NCBI GenBank assembly: GCA_935421135.1
Contig: OW285188.1
Location: 13,121,233-13,185,232, forward strand
Origin: Bugulina stolonifera
Lineage: Eukaryota; Bryozoa; Gymnolaemata; Cheilostomatida; Bugulidae
Reading direction: 5' to 3'
Length of the DNA: 64,000 nt
How positions within the stretch are numbered: the stretch's first letter is position 1; every line of letters begins with the position of its first letter. This document shows, one piece after another, positions 51,860 through 64,000 of this stretch. Made by a program: the position numbers and the translations under genes. The notes under the pieces are model-generated. The model saw only the letters and a list, made by a program, of their open reading frames with translations. It was not told the origin of the DNA and did no database searches.

Positions 51860-52919
51860 GTAAAGAATCACAAAAATGCTTCTAATATTACTGTATATTA
51901 TTAAACTACAATGTATTTATCCACATCAACATCTACAAATATTTACAACATGTATCAAGCTTGAACCCCTAGTAGAAAACTTTCATACATGTAGGTATAG
52001 AAAAAGACAGAAATGCACACACTGACCAACTAAGACGCATAATGAATCCACAGACACATTTTAAAGAAAAAATTGCTAGTTGGACGCATGACGCATATAT
52101 ACTCATTTTGTGGAAGCTGGACTCATTTATTTGCTACAGTGAGCTGTGCTTTTAATCCAGCCAATAAATAGCCTATTTGGCTTAGCATAGGCCTCTAAGC
52201 ATTGTTTACATTTCTAGGGAGTTGTCATATTTTATGTCCCAAATATTTTAGTAAACTTCATTCTGCTAAATATTATATGAAAGTTGGTCTGACAATGTAA
52301 TAGAATACAATATGTAGATAGAAAGTCATGGTCCATTTCATCAATCTAGTCAAATTAGGCCTGGTAGTTCACCTAAAGCTAAATGATAAAAATATTATAA
52401 TACATCCTACTATTTAAAACATAAAATTATTTGCAATTTGGTACAAGAGTACAGAAAATTGTTTACCATGTCATTTGTACAGTAATTATTCAGCAACAAT
52501 CCTGGAAAATTTTCCTTGAACATGTTCGACTCATTTTTACAAATTTTGGTTGGTCACCCTGAAATGCACTCGTATATACACTAAAAGTGATAGAGAGACC
52601 TTAACAGGTTGACCAAGAGCCACTAGCCTAACACACTGTCTTTTTTAATTTAGTGCCTGATCGCCTTTCCTTTGTCCTCCACACTCCCTTTGTTTTCTCC
52701 AAACCTTACCAATCTTTCTAATAAACTGTCACAATTAATAATGAAACATACAGTAAAATATATCACCAGTGATGTATTTGTCAGCTATTCCTGTCTTTTT
52801 AACTTTTCCTGTATTTTCAATTATTCCTACAGCGAATAGCAAGCAAATCTGCTGTTTGTTATATTGATGAAATAAGCAAATCATTTCAATCTGCTCCCTC
52901 CTCCTCCCTATTTACCCAC

Positions 52920-53009
52920 AGGCTATGTGTGTTACCATAGGCTATGTGTGTTACCACAGGCTATGTGCATTACCACAGGCTATGTGTATTACCACAGGCT
53001 ATGTGTATA
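52920..53009 (+). repeat. 19-bp tandem repeat
   Basis: There are four full copies and one partial copy of AGGCTATGTGTGTTACCAC with a few substitutions, in non-coding sequence upstream of collagen B. Confidence 0.92.
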
Positions 53010-53938
53010 TACATGTATGTACTTATATAGATCATAATATAATACACTTTGATAAAATATCACTACACTACTCTACCTAACCTGTATTAATAGTCTATCC
53101 TGTTATATCGAAATACATTGTGCCAATAACTCCAACTTTCATTTTAATGGCACAATATGGGCTGCATGCAGGAAGGTTACACAAGTAATAAATGCAAAAC
53201 TTCTACACACAGCACACACCTACCTTCCACCTATTATCATACACTATGATACACCTGCTGTAGATAGATACACCTTGCATAACTAAGTAGCCAGCCAATA
53301 GCCACCTACTGCCTCATCTCTGTAGTTGGTCCCTTAATTGCTGTATCAGTAACTTATATGAGCCTAAAAGTTTAAAAGTAAAAGTGAATCAGTGTTTTGT
53401 GTATCCTACCATTTATTTTAGGGGATAACATCTCCCTGTAGATGTGTACACTATACATTATACATGTACATAAAATTATATTATTATACATTATTATACA
53501 TACCCATAATAAACTTAGTGGAATACCTAGAGATATTCAGGTACAGGTAGGCCTATATGGGTAGGCCCACATATTACATGTTTCCTGTTTGATATCAAGT
53601 TACATGTACTTTAGTATCAGCTCAGTGTATAGTGCATAGTGTATGAAACAGCCTTTGTAACAACATTGTATTTCCATTATGTTGCAAATAGAAGACAGAA
53701 AAATATTATGTATCAGTGGTTGATTGAGATTCTACAATAATGTAATTATAGAAATATGCAATTAGTGTACCTACTCTTTACTCCCCCATATATTCCCCTC
53801 TATAATATTTATTAAAATATCAATCACACATGCATATTAAGATATATATATATATATGGGGATTTACAAGTATGTTGTAGATATTAACTTATTCACTATA
53901 TTATTAATTCTAATATTTTATACATAAGATAATGATAT

Positions 53939-54212
53939 TTGAATAAGTTCTAGGTGTGTATCATATCGCTAGGTAACCATGGTAAACTCTGTCCAATAGG
54001 AACACAGCTGATGAATAATGTATGAGGAGGTGATATAAAATGGTTTGTTGGTAATGAAATATCAGATTCTCCCATCTCATACTCTCACAGTGTACATATC
54101 ATACGCTGTGTTTAGGAATTCTATATAGCCTGTGAAACTACTGCGGGCTGATAGGGTGAGTACTGTCATCTGTTTTCAAATGTAACAACTAACCATGTAT
54201 AGTTTAGTTAGT
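53939..54212 (+). promoter_or_regulatory. Collagen B promoter and untranslated exon 1
   Basis: This is the 274-bp copy of the collagen A promoter. It has CCAAT (53993-53997), TATAAAA (54034-54040) and an initiator A at 54064, 30 bp from the TATA start. The untranslated exon 1 spans 54064-54155 (92 nt, donor GTGAGT). All core elements are unchanged between the copies, so both genes are probably expressed in the same cells. Confidence 0.75.
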
Positions 54213-54705
54213 ACTTACAATAAATAACATATAATTTATATAAACATGTTTTAACTGATAAAATATACACACTTTCCCATTCAGCACCATATTTACTAAT
54301 AACAGAAAACAATTCAAGTGTGTTATATACATATACATGTACAATTAAATACGATACCAAAGTAGGTCAACTTAATTTTGAATCCTAAAAGAACATGACT
54401 GTACTGCATTTTGAGAATTTTAATCATTGGAAGATATCTATTATATAACATTTCAATTAAATCTTTATGTAAATGTACAATTCACAAGACTTTTGCAATA
54501 AGTTTGTTTTACACACTTTAATGTTGACATATAACGGTGTCAAGCAGTGCTCAAGACGAATTTGATTGAACATTTTATTTAGTGACGGAGTGAAGGCGAG
54601 TCTTTTCATCTCATCGTATGTAACGATTATGTATATTCACACGTACAAGTACCAAAATGTGTATTTATGTTTTTTAAACTGAAACCTTCACATTTCAGAG
54701 CAAAG

Positions 54706-57700
54706 ATGAAGGGGGATTTAGAGTATGCTGGACATGCTCACCCTAGCAGAGAGTCAGAGCGTAGGTCACCTGTGATTTCAGGACTTGGAGTCATTGCTAT
54801 CACAGGACTGCTCATTACAGTCACAACAGCTGGCACCATATTTGGTGTACATTTACTCAACAGAATTGATAATCTACAGGTATGTGATGGCAACAACTAT
54901 TTTATTATATGAGTAATAAAAATACCCAAACCCAGAAAATCAAAAGTTATATCAAACCAATTGAAGTATAAGCTTGTTTAAATTAAATACTATGGCCAAA
55001 TAAAGAATATGACTGTACAGAACGGCTAGAATAGCTTTAGGATGTGAATATAAACACTAAGTTTATGAAAAGGGTGTTACCGCAGTGTAGTGAAAAGACA
55101 ATTGACCAAACAGATGAATATAATATGACAAGTCAAGTCAGATATATGTAAATGTATTTAAAACATATTGCACCCATAGAAAGCCACTTGCTTACGAATT
55201 TTGGTGTGACTTTTTATGTTATTCGTTTAGGCATTGGAATCTCGAGTTTCTCAATTACAGAATGAAAACCTCGCACTAAAAACTGAAGTAACTACACTAA
55301 AAACTGAGGTAACGGAACATGATGTGAAGATATCTCGAATGGAAGACAATCCTAGAGTTCTATATGCAACTGACGCAAAATTGACAAGAAAGAGAAGATC
55401 AGATGACTACGGCTATAACGACTCACCAGACCGAAGCAAATATGCATACGGTACTGGTGGTGGAGGTAAGGATAGTTTACAATATTTTTTCTTTCTAATG
55501 TGTCTACATGATGTAATAAAAAATGTTTTGCATCTGACCATATTCCAAATAAATTTCACAGATTGGTGATGGTCTTATTACCATGACCGGAAGAGGATGT
55601 AAATGTACATTTATGTTGTATTCTTTTAGCATGCGACTGTCCAGCTGGTCCTCAAGGTCCTCCAGGTCCCCAAGGTCCCAAGGGAGACAGAGGAGACGCA
55701 GGAAGGCCTGGTTATGATGGCAAACCTGGAGGAATTGGAGCCACTGGTGTTGCTGGTGTTGGCTACAAAGGAGAAATGGGAGCCACAGGAGCCACTGGTG
55801 TCCGAGGAGCTTCAATTGCTGGAGCTCCAGGTGATGATGGCAAAGATGGAGCACCAGGAGAACCAGGAAGAGATGGAGATACCGGTCCCGCCGGTGCTCC
55901 AGGAGCACCAGGATATGATGGTCAAGACGGAGAAACAGGTGCACCAGGAAAAGATGGTCAACCAGGTGCCCCTGGACGTGATGGTTATGATGGAAAAGAT
56001 GGTGAAACTGGAGCACCAGGAGCACCAGGACTGGACGGCAACGATGGTGCAACAGGACAACCAGGACCACAGGGAGCACCAGGTGACCGAGGATTTGATG
56101 GAGCACAAGGAGAACCAGGAAAAGACGGAGCACCAGGACCAGCAGGACCTCAAGGAGCCCCAGGAAAGGATGGTTCTGACGGCAGACATGGAACAGATGG
56201 AAACCATGGTAATGATGGTAAAGATGGTCAACCAGGACCACAAGGACAACCAGGTCAGCCAGGAGAGCAAGGAGAACCAGGTTCACCAGGACCGCAAGGG
56301 CATCCAGGTCAGCCAGGAGAACCAGGAAAAGATGGTGTTGATGGAGCTCCAGGAGTACCTGGATATGATGGTCAAGATGGTAAGCCAGGATCTCAAGGAC
56401 AAATCGGCCCAGTTGGAGCACCTGGAGAACGTGGACCAGCTGGTGCCCCAGGCAAAGACGGCTTTGATGGTCAACCAGGTCAACCAGGTGAGAGAGGACC
56501 ACAAGGAGCACGTGGTTCTGATGGAGCCAATGGACAGCCAGGCCCTGCTGGAGCTGATGGAAAAGATGGAGCACCAGGGCAACCTGGAATTGATGGACAA
56601 AGTGGCCAACCAGGTGTTGCAGGTACACCAGGGCAGCAAGGTGCTCCAGGTGAGCGTGGTGCTCCTGGTGCACCAGGTAGAGATGGTGTTGATGGTCAAC
56701 AAGGACAGGTAGGACAAACCGGAGCACCAGGACAACGTGGAGAGCCAGGACAACAAGGAGCACCAGGAAGGGATGGCACTGATGGTCAAGCAGGAGCACC
56801 AGGACCTGCTGGTGCACCAGGTTTTGATGGACAAGATGGTCAACCAGGAGCACAGGGTCAACCAGGTCAGATTGGTGCCCCAGGAGCACAAGGTTCTCCA
56901 GGACCACAAGGAGCTCCAGGCGCACCAGGTGCAGCAGGAGCTGATGGATTTAATGGCCAAGACGGTCAACCAGGAGCACAAGGTGCACCAGGACAGAGAG
57001 GACAGGCCGGTGCAGCAGGAGCCCCAGGTAGAGATGGTGTTGATGGTCAACCAGGACAACCTGGAAGAGATGGTTCTAACGGTCAACCAGGACAACAAGG
57101 AGCCCCAGGAGAGAGAGGACAGGCAGGAGCTCCAGGACAACAGGGAACACCCGGACAAACAGGTGCACCAGGACAGAGAGGTGCAGCTGGTGAACGTGGT
57201 GCAGCAGGTGCACCAGGTGCCCCAGGACGGGATGGAGCCAATGGTCAACCAGGACAACAAGGTCAACAAGGAGCACCTGGTCAGGCAGGACAAGCTGGAA
57301 GCCCCGGTGTTGCTGGAACTCCAGGTCAAGCTGGTGCACCAGGTCAAGCTGGACAACAAGGAGCACCAGGTCAAAGAGGTCAAGCTGGATCACCAGGAGC
57401 ACCAGGTGCTGCTGGACAAGCAGGACAACAAGGAGCACCAGGATCTCCAGGTAGAGATGGAGCCAATGGCCAACCAGGTCAACCAGGAGCACAAGGTCAA
57501 CCAGGTACACCAGGACAAGCAGGAGCACCAGGACAAGCCGGAGCACCAGGTCAACGAGGACAAGCAGGCTCACCTGGACAGGCAGGAGCACCAGGACAGG
57601 CTGGAGCACCAGGACAAGCCGGACAGAGAGGTCAAGCAGGTCAACAAGGTGCACCAGGACAAGCTGGAGCACCCGGACAAGCAGGTCAACAAGGTGCACC

Positions 57701-60700
57701 AGGCCAACGTGGTGTTGCAGGTAGAGATGGAAACAATGGAGCACCAGGTGCACCAGGTAGAGATGGAGCCAATGGACAGCCAGGACAACAAGGAGCACCA
57801 GGACAAGCAGGTCAAGCCGGCGCCCCAGGACAAGCAGGACAACAAGGAGCACCAGGAGCTCCAGGCAGAGATGGAGCCAATGGTCAACCAGGACAACAAG
57901 GAGCACCAGGACAGAGAGGACAAGCTGGAGCACCAGGACAATCTGGAGCAGCAGGTCAACCAGGAGCCGCTGGCCAACCAGGTAGAGATGGTGCTAATGG
58001 ACAACCAGGACAACAAGGTACTCCAGGACAAGCTGGGGCACCAGGACAGGCTGGAGCACCAGGACAAGCAGGAGCACCAGGTCAAAGAGGTCAAGCTGGA
58101 GCACCAGGTACGGCTGGTCAACCAGGACAACAAGGCGCTCCTGGAGCACCAGGACGTGATGGTGCCAATGGCCAGCAAGGAGCAGCTGGACAGCCAGGAA
58201 CACCAGGACAACAAGGAGCACCAGGACAGAGAGGACAGGCAGGTGCACCAGGACAACAGGGAGCACCAGGGGCACCAGGCAGAGATGGAGCCAATGGTCA
58301 GCCAGGACAACAAGGTGCACCAGGACAGAGAGGACAAGCTGGAGCACCAGGTCAAACCGGAGCAGCTGGTCAACCAGGAGCTGCCGGTCAACCAGGTAGA
58401 GATGGTGCCAATGGACAACCGGGTCAACAAGGAGCAGCTGGACAAACTGGTGCACCAGGACAAGCTGGAGCACCAGGACAAGCAGGCGCACCTGGTCAAA
58501 GAGGACAAGCAGGAGCACCAGGACAGGCAGGAGCACCAGGCCAACAGGGGGCTGCCGGTCAACCAGGAAGAGATGGTGCCAATGGGCAACCTGGCCAACA
58601 AGGAGCTGCAGGCCAACAAGGAGCACCAGGACAAGCTGGGGCACCAGGACAAGCTGGAGCACCAGGTCAAAGAGGACAAGCTGGATCACCAGGTGCTGCT
58701 GGACAACCAGGACAACAAGGAGCCCCTGGAACACCAGGACGTGATGGAGTTAATGGCCAGCAAGGAGCAGCTGGACAACCAGGAACACCAGGACAACAGG
58801 GTGCACCAGGACAGACAGGACAAGCAGGTGCACCAGGACAACAAGGAGCACCAGGAGCACCAGGCAGAGATGGTGCCAATGGCCAGCCTGGAGCAGCTGG
58901 CAGAGATGGAACAGATGGTCAACAAGGAGCTCAAGGTGTTGCAGGTACCCCAGGACAGGCAGGAGCACCTGGTCAAAGAGGACAGGCCGGTGCACCAGGA
59001 CAAACTGGAGCTCCAGGACAAGCTGGAGCACCCGGTCAAGCCGGACAACGAGGTCAAGCAGGAGCTCCCGGACAGACCGGTGCAGCTGGGCAACCAGGAG
59101 CAGCTGGTCAACCAGGTAGAGATGGGGCTAATGGACAACCCGGTCAACAAGGTGCACAAGGTCAGCCAGGAACACCCGGACAAGCAGGAGCACCAGGTCA
59201 GGCTGGAGCACCAGGTCAACGAGGACAAGCTGGAGCACCAGGTCAAGCAGGAGCACCAGGTCAAGCTGGAGCACCAGGCCAAGCAGGAGCACAAGGACAG
59301 GCAGGTGTTGCTGGTCAACCAGGTAGAGATGGAGCCAATGGGCAACCAGGTCAACAGGGAGCACCAGGTCAAAGAGGACAAGCAGGAGCACCAGGACAAA
59401 CAGGAGCTGCTGGTCAACCAGGCGCAGCTGGTCAACCAGGAAGAGATGGAGCCAATGGCCAGCCAGGTCAACAAGGAACACCAGGTCAAACTGGGGCACC
59501 AGGACAAGCTGGAGCACCCGGACAAGCTGGAGCACCAGGTCAAAGAGGACAAGCTGGTGCCGCAGGACAGCAAGGAGCACCAGGAGCACCAGGAAGAGAT
59601 GGTACTAATGGACAGCCAGGTCAACAAGGAGCACAAGGTCAAGCAGGTACACCTGGTCAACAAGGTGCACCAGGAGCACCAGGCAGAGATGGGGCCAATG
59701 GCCAGCCAGGACAACAGGGAGCACCTGGTCAAAGAGGACAGGCAGGAGCACCAGGACAGGCAGGAGCAGCTGGTCAACCAGGAGCAGCCGGTCAACCAGG
59801 AAGAGATGGAGCAAATGGTCAACCAGGACAACAAGGAGCTGCAGGTCAAACCGGTGCCCCAGGACAAGCTGGAGCACCAGGTCAAGCTGGAGCACCAGGT
59901 CAAAGAGGACAAGCTGGTGCACCAGGTGCTGCTGGACAACCAGGACAACAAGGAGCCCCTGGAACACCAGGACGTGATGGAGTTAATGGCCAGCAAGGAG
60001 CAGCTGGACAACCAGGAACACCAGGACAACAGGGTGCACCAGGACAGACAGGACAAGCAGGTGCACCAGGACAACAAGGAGCACCAGGAGCACCAGGCAG
60101 AGATGGTGCCAACGGCCAGCCTGGAGCAGCTGGCAGAGATGGAACAGATGGTCAACAAGGAGCTCAAGGTGTTGCAGGTACCCCAGGACAGGCAGGAGCA
60201 CCTGGTCAAAGAGGACAGGCCGGTGCACCAGGACAAACTGGAGCTCCAGGACAAGCTGGAGCACCCGGTCAAGCCGGACAACGAGGTCAAGCAGGAGCTC
60301 CCGGACAGACCGGTGCAGCTGGGCAACCAGGAGCAGCTGGTCAACCAGGTAGAGATGGGGCTAATGGACAACCTGGTCAACAAGGTGCACAAGGTCAGCC
60401 AGGCACACCAGGTCAAGCAGGAGCACCAGGTCAGGCTGGAGCACCAGGTCAACGAGGACAGGCTGGAGCACCAGGTCAAGCAGGAGCACCAGGTCAAGCT
60501 GGAGCACCAGGCCAGGCTGGAGCACAAGGACAGGCAGGAGCTGCCGGTCAGCCAGGTAGAGATGGAGCCAATGGACAACCAGGTCAACAGGGAGCACCAG
60601 GACAAAGAGGACAAGCAGGAGCACCAGGACAAACAGGAGCTGCCGGTCAACCAGGCGCAGCTGGTCAACCAGGAAGAGATGGAGCCAATGGCCAGCCAGG

Positions 60701-63700
60701 TCAACAAGGAACACCAGGTCAAACTGGGGCACCAGGACAAGCTGGAGCACCAGGACAAGCCGGAGCACCAGGTCAAAGAGGACAAGCTGGTGCCTCAGGA
60801 CAGCAAGGAGCACCGGGAGCACCAGGAAGAGATGGTGCTAATGGACAACCAGGTCAACAAGGAGCACAAGGTCAAGCAGGTACACCTGGTCAACAAGGTG
60901 CACCAGGAGCACCAGGCAGAGATGGTGCCAATGGCCAGCCAGGACAACAGGGAGCACCTGGTCAAAGGGGACAAGCAGGAGCACCAGGACAGTCAGGAGC
61001 AGCTGGTCAACCTGGAGCAGCCGGTCAACCAGGAAGAGATGGAGCAAATGGTCAACCCGGACAGCAAGGAGCTGCAGGTCAAACCGGTGCCCCAGGACAA
61101 GCTGGAGCACCAGGTCAAGCTGGAGCACCAGGTCAAAGAGGACAAGCTGGAGCCCCAGGACAAAGAGGACAAGCTGGAGCACCAGGACAGGCAGGAGCTG
61201 CTGGTCAACCAGGAGCTGCTGGTCACCCAGGAAGAGATGGTGCCAATGGTCAACCTGGTCAAGCAGGCGCTCAAGGACAAGCTGGTGCCCCAGGACAAGC
61301 CGGAGCACAAGGACAGGCAGGAGCACCAGGTCAAAGAGGACAGGCAGGAGCACCTGGACAAAGAGGAGCTGCAGGCCAGCCAGGAGCTGCAGGTCAACCA
61401 GGAAGAGATGGTGCTAATGGTCAACCTGGCCAACAAGGCGCACCAGGACAAACCGGTCAGGCTGGTGCACCAGGTCAAGCAGGAGCCGCTGGTCAACCAG
61501 GTGCTGCTGGACAACCAGGTAGAGATGGGGCTGCAGGCCAACCTGGACAACAAGGAGCTGCAGGCCAAACTGGCGCACCAGGACAACAAGGAGCCGCAGG
61601 GGCTCCTGGCAGAGATGGTGCTGCAGGACAGCCAGGCGCTGCAGGCCAGCCAGGAACACCAGGACAACAAGGTGCCCCAGGTCAAAGAGGACAGGCAGGT
61701 GCCCCAGGACAACAAGGAGCACAAGGAGCACCAGGCAGAGATGGAGCCAATGGTCAGAATGGACAACAAGGTGCCCCAGGAGCACCAGGGCGTGATGGTG
61801 CCAATGGACAACCAGGTCAACAGGGAGCTCAGGGTCAAGCAGGTGCACCAGGTCAACAAGGTCAAGCAGGTGCACCAGGCAGAGATGGTGCCGACGGACA
61901 GCCAGGACAACAAGGCGCACCTGGTCAAAGAGGACAAGCAGGAGCTCCAGGACAGGCAGGAGCACCAGGACAACAGGGAGCTGCTGGTCAACCAGGTCAA
62001 CAGGGAGCTCCAGGTCAAACAGGACAAGCAGGAGCGCCAGGACGAGATGGGGCTAACGGACAATCAGGTCAACAGGGAGCTCAAGGACAACCAGGAACAC
62101 CAGGTCAACAAGGAGCACCAGGAGCACCAGGTAGAGATGGAGCTAATGGTCAGCGTGGACAACAAGGAGCAGCTGGACAAGCTGGTGCACCAGGTCAAGC
62201 AGGAGCACCCGGTCAACGTGGAGCAGCAGGCGCACCAGGCCGAGATGGTCAAGCTGGACAACCAGGCGCACCAGGGCAACAAGGGGCACCAGGACAACAA
62301 GGTGCACCTGGCCAAGCAGGAGCTGCTGGTCAGACTGGAGCAGCTGGACAGCCAGGTGCCGCAGGTCAACCAGGAAGAGATGGTGCCAATGGCCAACCAG
62401 GACAAACAGGAGCCCAAGGGCAGGCAGGCGCACCTGGACAACAAGGTGCTGCAGGTCAACCCGGTAGAGACGGAGCCAATGGCCAACCTGGACAACAGGG
62501 AGCTCCAGGACAAACTGGTGCACCAGGGCAAGCAGGAGCACCAGGACAAAGAGGAGCTCAAGGAACACCAGGACAAGCCGGAGCACCAGGTCAACAAGGT
62601 TCTGCAGGTCAACCCGGTAGAGATGGAGCTCCAGGACAGAATGGTCAAGCTGGAGCACCAGGACAGGCAGGTGCTCAAGGTCAAGCTGGAGCTCAAGGTG
62701 CACCAGGTCAAACTGGAGCACCAGGACAAGCAGGATCACCTGGACAAGCAGGAGCACCAGGCCAGCAAGGCGCTCCCGGTGCACCTGGTAGAGATGGTGC
62801 CAACGGTCAGAATGGTCAACGTGGAGCTGCAGGAGCACCTGGGCAAGCAGGAGCACCTGGTCAAGCAGGAGCACCTGGCCAAGCAGGAGCACCTGGACAG
62901 GCTGGACAGGCAGGAGCACCTGGGCAAGCAGGAGCACCAGGGCAACAAGGGCAAGCTGGTCAAAATGGTGCAGCAGGTCAAAGAGGTCAAGCAGGCGCAC
63001 CCGGTGCTCCCGGAACTCCCGGCAGAGACGGAAGCAATGGTCAACCAGGCCAACAAGGCGCTCCAGGACAACAAGGTCAAGCAGGCGCACCAGGACGCGA
63101 TGGAGCACCAGGTCAAAGAGGTGCTGCTGGCAGAGATGGTGCCAATGGTCAAACAGGACAGCAAGGAGCAGCAGGACAAACTGGTGCACCAGGACAAGCT
63201 GGAGCACCTGGCCAACCAGGAGCAGCTGGTAGAGACGGCAACACTGGTGCCCCAGGAGCACCAGGAAGAGATGGATCTAATGGTAGAGATGGTGCACCGG
63301 GTCAACAGGGTGCAGCTGGACAAGCAGGAGCCCCAGGACAGCAAGGACAAGCTGGTGCACCAGGACAAGCTGGAGCTCCAGGTCAACAAGGAGCTGCAGG
63401 ACAACCAGGAAGAGATGGTGCCAATGGCCAGCCTGGGCAACAAGGTGCAGCAGGACAAGCAGGACCACAAGGAGCACCAGGTGCTCCTGGAAGAGATGGA
63501 GCTAACGGCCAATCTGGACAGCAAGGCGCTCCAGGTCAAACTGGGCAAGCTGGCGCACCAGGACAACGCGGAGCCGCAGGTCAGCCAGGAGCTGCTGGAC
63601 AACCCGGAAGAGATGGCGCTAATGGACAGCCAGGACAGGCCGGTCCACAAGGAGCACCGGGCAACCCAGGTAGAGATGGTGCAAACGGACAGCCAGGACA

Positions 63701-64000
63701 GCAAGGTGCAGCAGGCCAAACAGGACAAGCTGGCGCACCAGGACAACGTGGAGCCGCAGGTCAACCAGGAGCTGCTGGTCAACCCGGAAGAGATGGTGCC
63801 AACGGACAGCCAGGACAGGCCGGACCACAAGGAGCATCAGGTAACCCAGGTAGAGATGGTGCCAACGGTCAACCAGGACAGCAAGGAGCACCAGGCCAAA
63901 CAGGACAAGCTGGCGCACCAGGACAACGTGGAGCCGCAGGTCAACCAGGAGCTGCTGGTCAACCCGGAAGAGATGGTGCTAATGGACAGCAAGGAGCAGC
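54706..64000 (+). CDS. Collagen B: tandem paralogue of collagen A (3' end outside window)
   Basis: Coding exons are 54706-54879, 55231-55465 and 55630 to beyond 64000, giving 2926 complete residues in view and no stop. The order is the same as in A: cytoplasmic tail, membrane helix, coiled coil, RKRR-S furin site, Tyr-rich linker, Cys-Asp-Cys, RGD and Gly-X-Y with the same two interruptions. The first coding exon differs from A by a single base (K15R). Exon 3 has 21 extra bases encoding exactly one heptad (55276-55317 region). The first kilobase of the collagen exon has diverged noticeably; from about 56640 onward it is nearly identical to A at a constant offset of 19780 until an 18-nt deletion near 63340. 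It is likely co-expressed with A and could form homo- or heterotrimers; the latter is inference. Confidence 0.9.
55276..55317 (+). repeat. 21-bp tandem duplication in the coiled coil of collagen B
   Basis: CTAAAAACTGARGTAAC occurs at 55276 and again at 55297, a 21-bp period adding seven residues. Collagen A has only one copy. The size equals one coiled-coil heptad, so register is kept. Confidence 0.85.
55545..55629 (+). promoter_or_regulatory. Conserved intron-3 segment with ETS site (collagen B)
   Basis: This is the counterpart of 35765-35849, with ACCGGAAG at 55586-55593. Only about three substitutions are seen in 85 bp, far fewer than in introns 1 and 2. Confidence 0.4.
58540..61160 (+). 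repeat. 1233-bp higher-order coding repeat in collagen B
   Basis: The same 1233-bp periodicity as in A appears here (58667 with 59900, 58750 with 59983, and 59128 with 60361). Its position relative to A is kept at exactly +19780, so the large duplication predates the A/B split or was copied between them. Confidence 0.8.
63481..64000 (+). repeat. 180-bp coding repeat in collagen B
   Basis: Units start near 63481, 63661 and 63841, with the same 20-triplet period as in A. The first B unit differs at several bases (for example [10 protein letters not shown] for [10 protein letters not shown]), so the copies have evolved or been converted separately. Confidence 0.8.

Larger units (their letters stand above)
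46853..53938. other. Repeat-rich spacer between collagen genes
   Basis: After the 3' UTR of collagen A (to about 47150) there is no supported gene. The stretch holds a 45-bp-arm fold-back, three tandem arrays, a cluster of TAAATCGCC motifs, a dispersed repeat and a hammerhead-like motif, all listed separately. Open frames at 48228-48536 and 51404-51691 (plus) have no recognised domain; the second is hydrophobic but lacks clear splice or start context. Confidence 0.55.

Overview
The window is nuclear DNA from an animal. Genes are split into many short exons with GT-AG introns, the background is AT-rich, polyadenylation signals are present, and small eukaryotic transposons sit in introns. The collagens, a CNBD2-like gene and many short ACATGTAC-type repeats would fit an early-branching metazoan such as a sponge. 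That species guess is inference and weak.

Layout. (1) 1-7642: the first two coding exons of a minus-strand single-pass type II membrane protein (3012-2306), in otherwise unassigned sequence. (2) 7643-33155: a 25-exon plus-strand gene, modelled from splice sites with every intron phase consistent. It encodes a 1054-residue protein with two cyclic-nucleotide-binding folds, most like CNBD2. Its introns carry a 658-bp hAT-type MITE with a perfect 8-bp target duplication, a hammerhead-like retroelement motif and an LTR-like fragment. (3) 34461-47130: collagen gene A, with a TATA promoter, an untranslated first exon and three coding exons, the last 11.0 kb long. It encodes a 3796-residue type II membrane collagen: short cytoplasmic tail, one transmembrane helix, coiled coil, RKRR-S furin site, Tyr-rich linker, Cys-Asp-Cys knot, then Gly-X-Y. 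After two short interruptions the Gly-X-Y run is 1193 triplets, predicting a rod of about 1 micrometre. (4) 46853-53938: a repeat-rich spacer with no supported gene. (5) 53939-64000: collagen gene B, a tandem paralogue that runs off the window.

Genes A and B share a nearly identical promoter block, untranslated exon, coding exons and third intron, but introns 1 and 2 do not align. The collagen exons stay collinear over 8.4 kb with one 18-nt indel. The layout suggests a tandem family of giant, cell-tethered, protease-releasable collagens that fold from the N-terminal coiled coil. The minus-strand gene at the left edge has the same start (short tail, one helix, phase-0 intron, polar exon) and may be a distant relative, but no collagen repeat is visible for it here.
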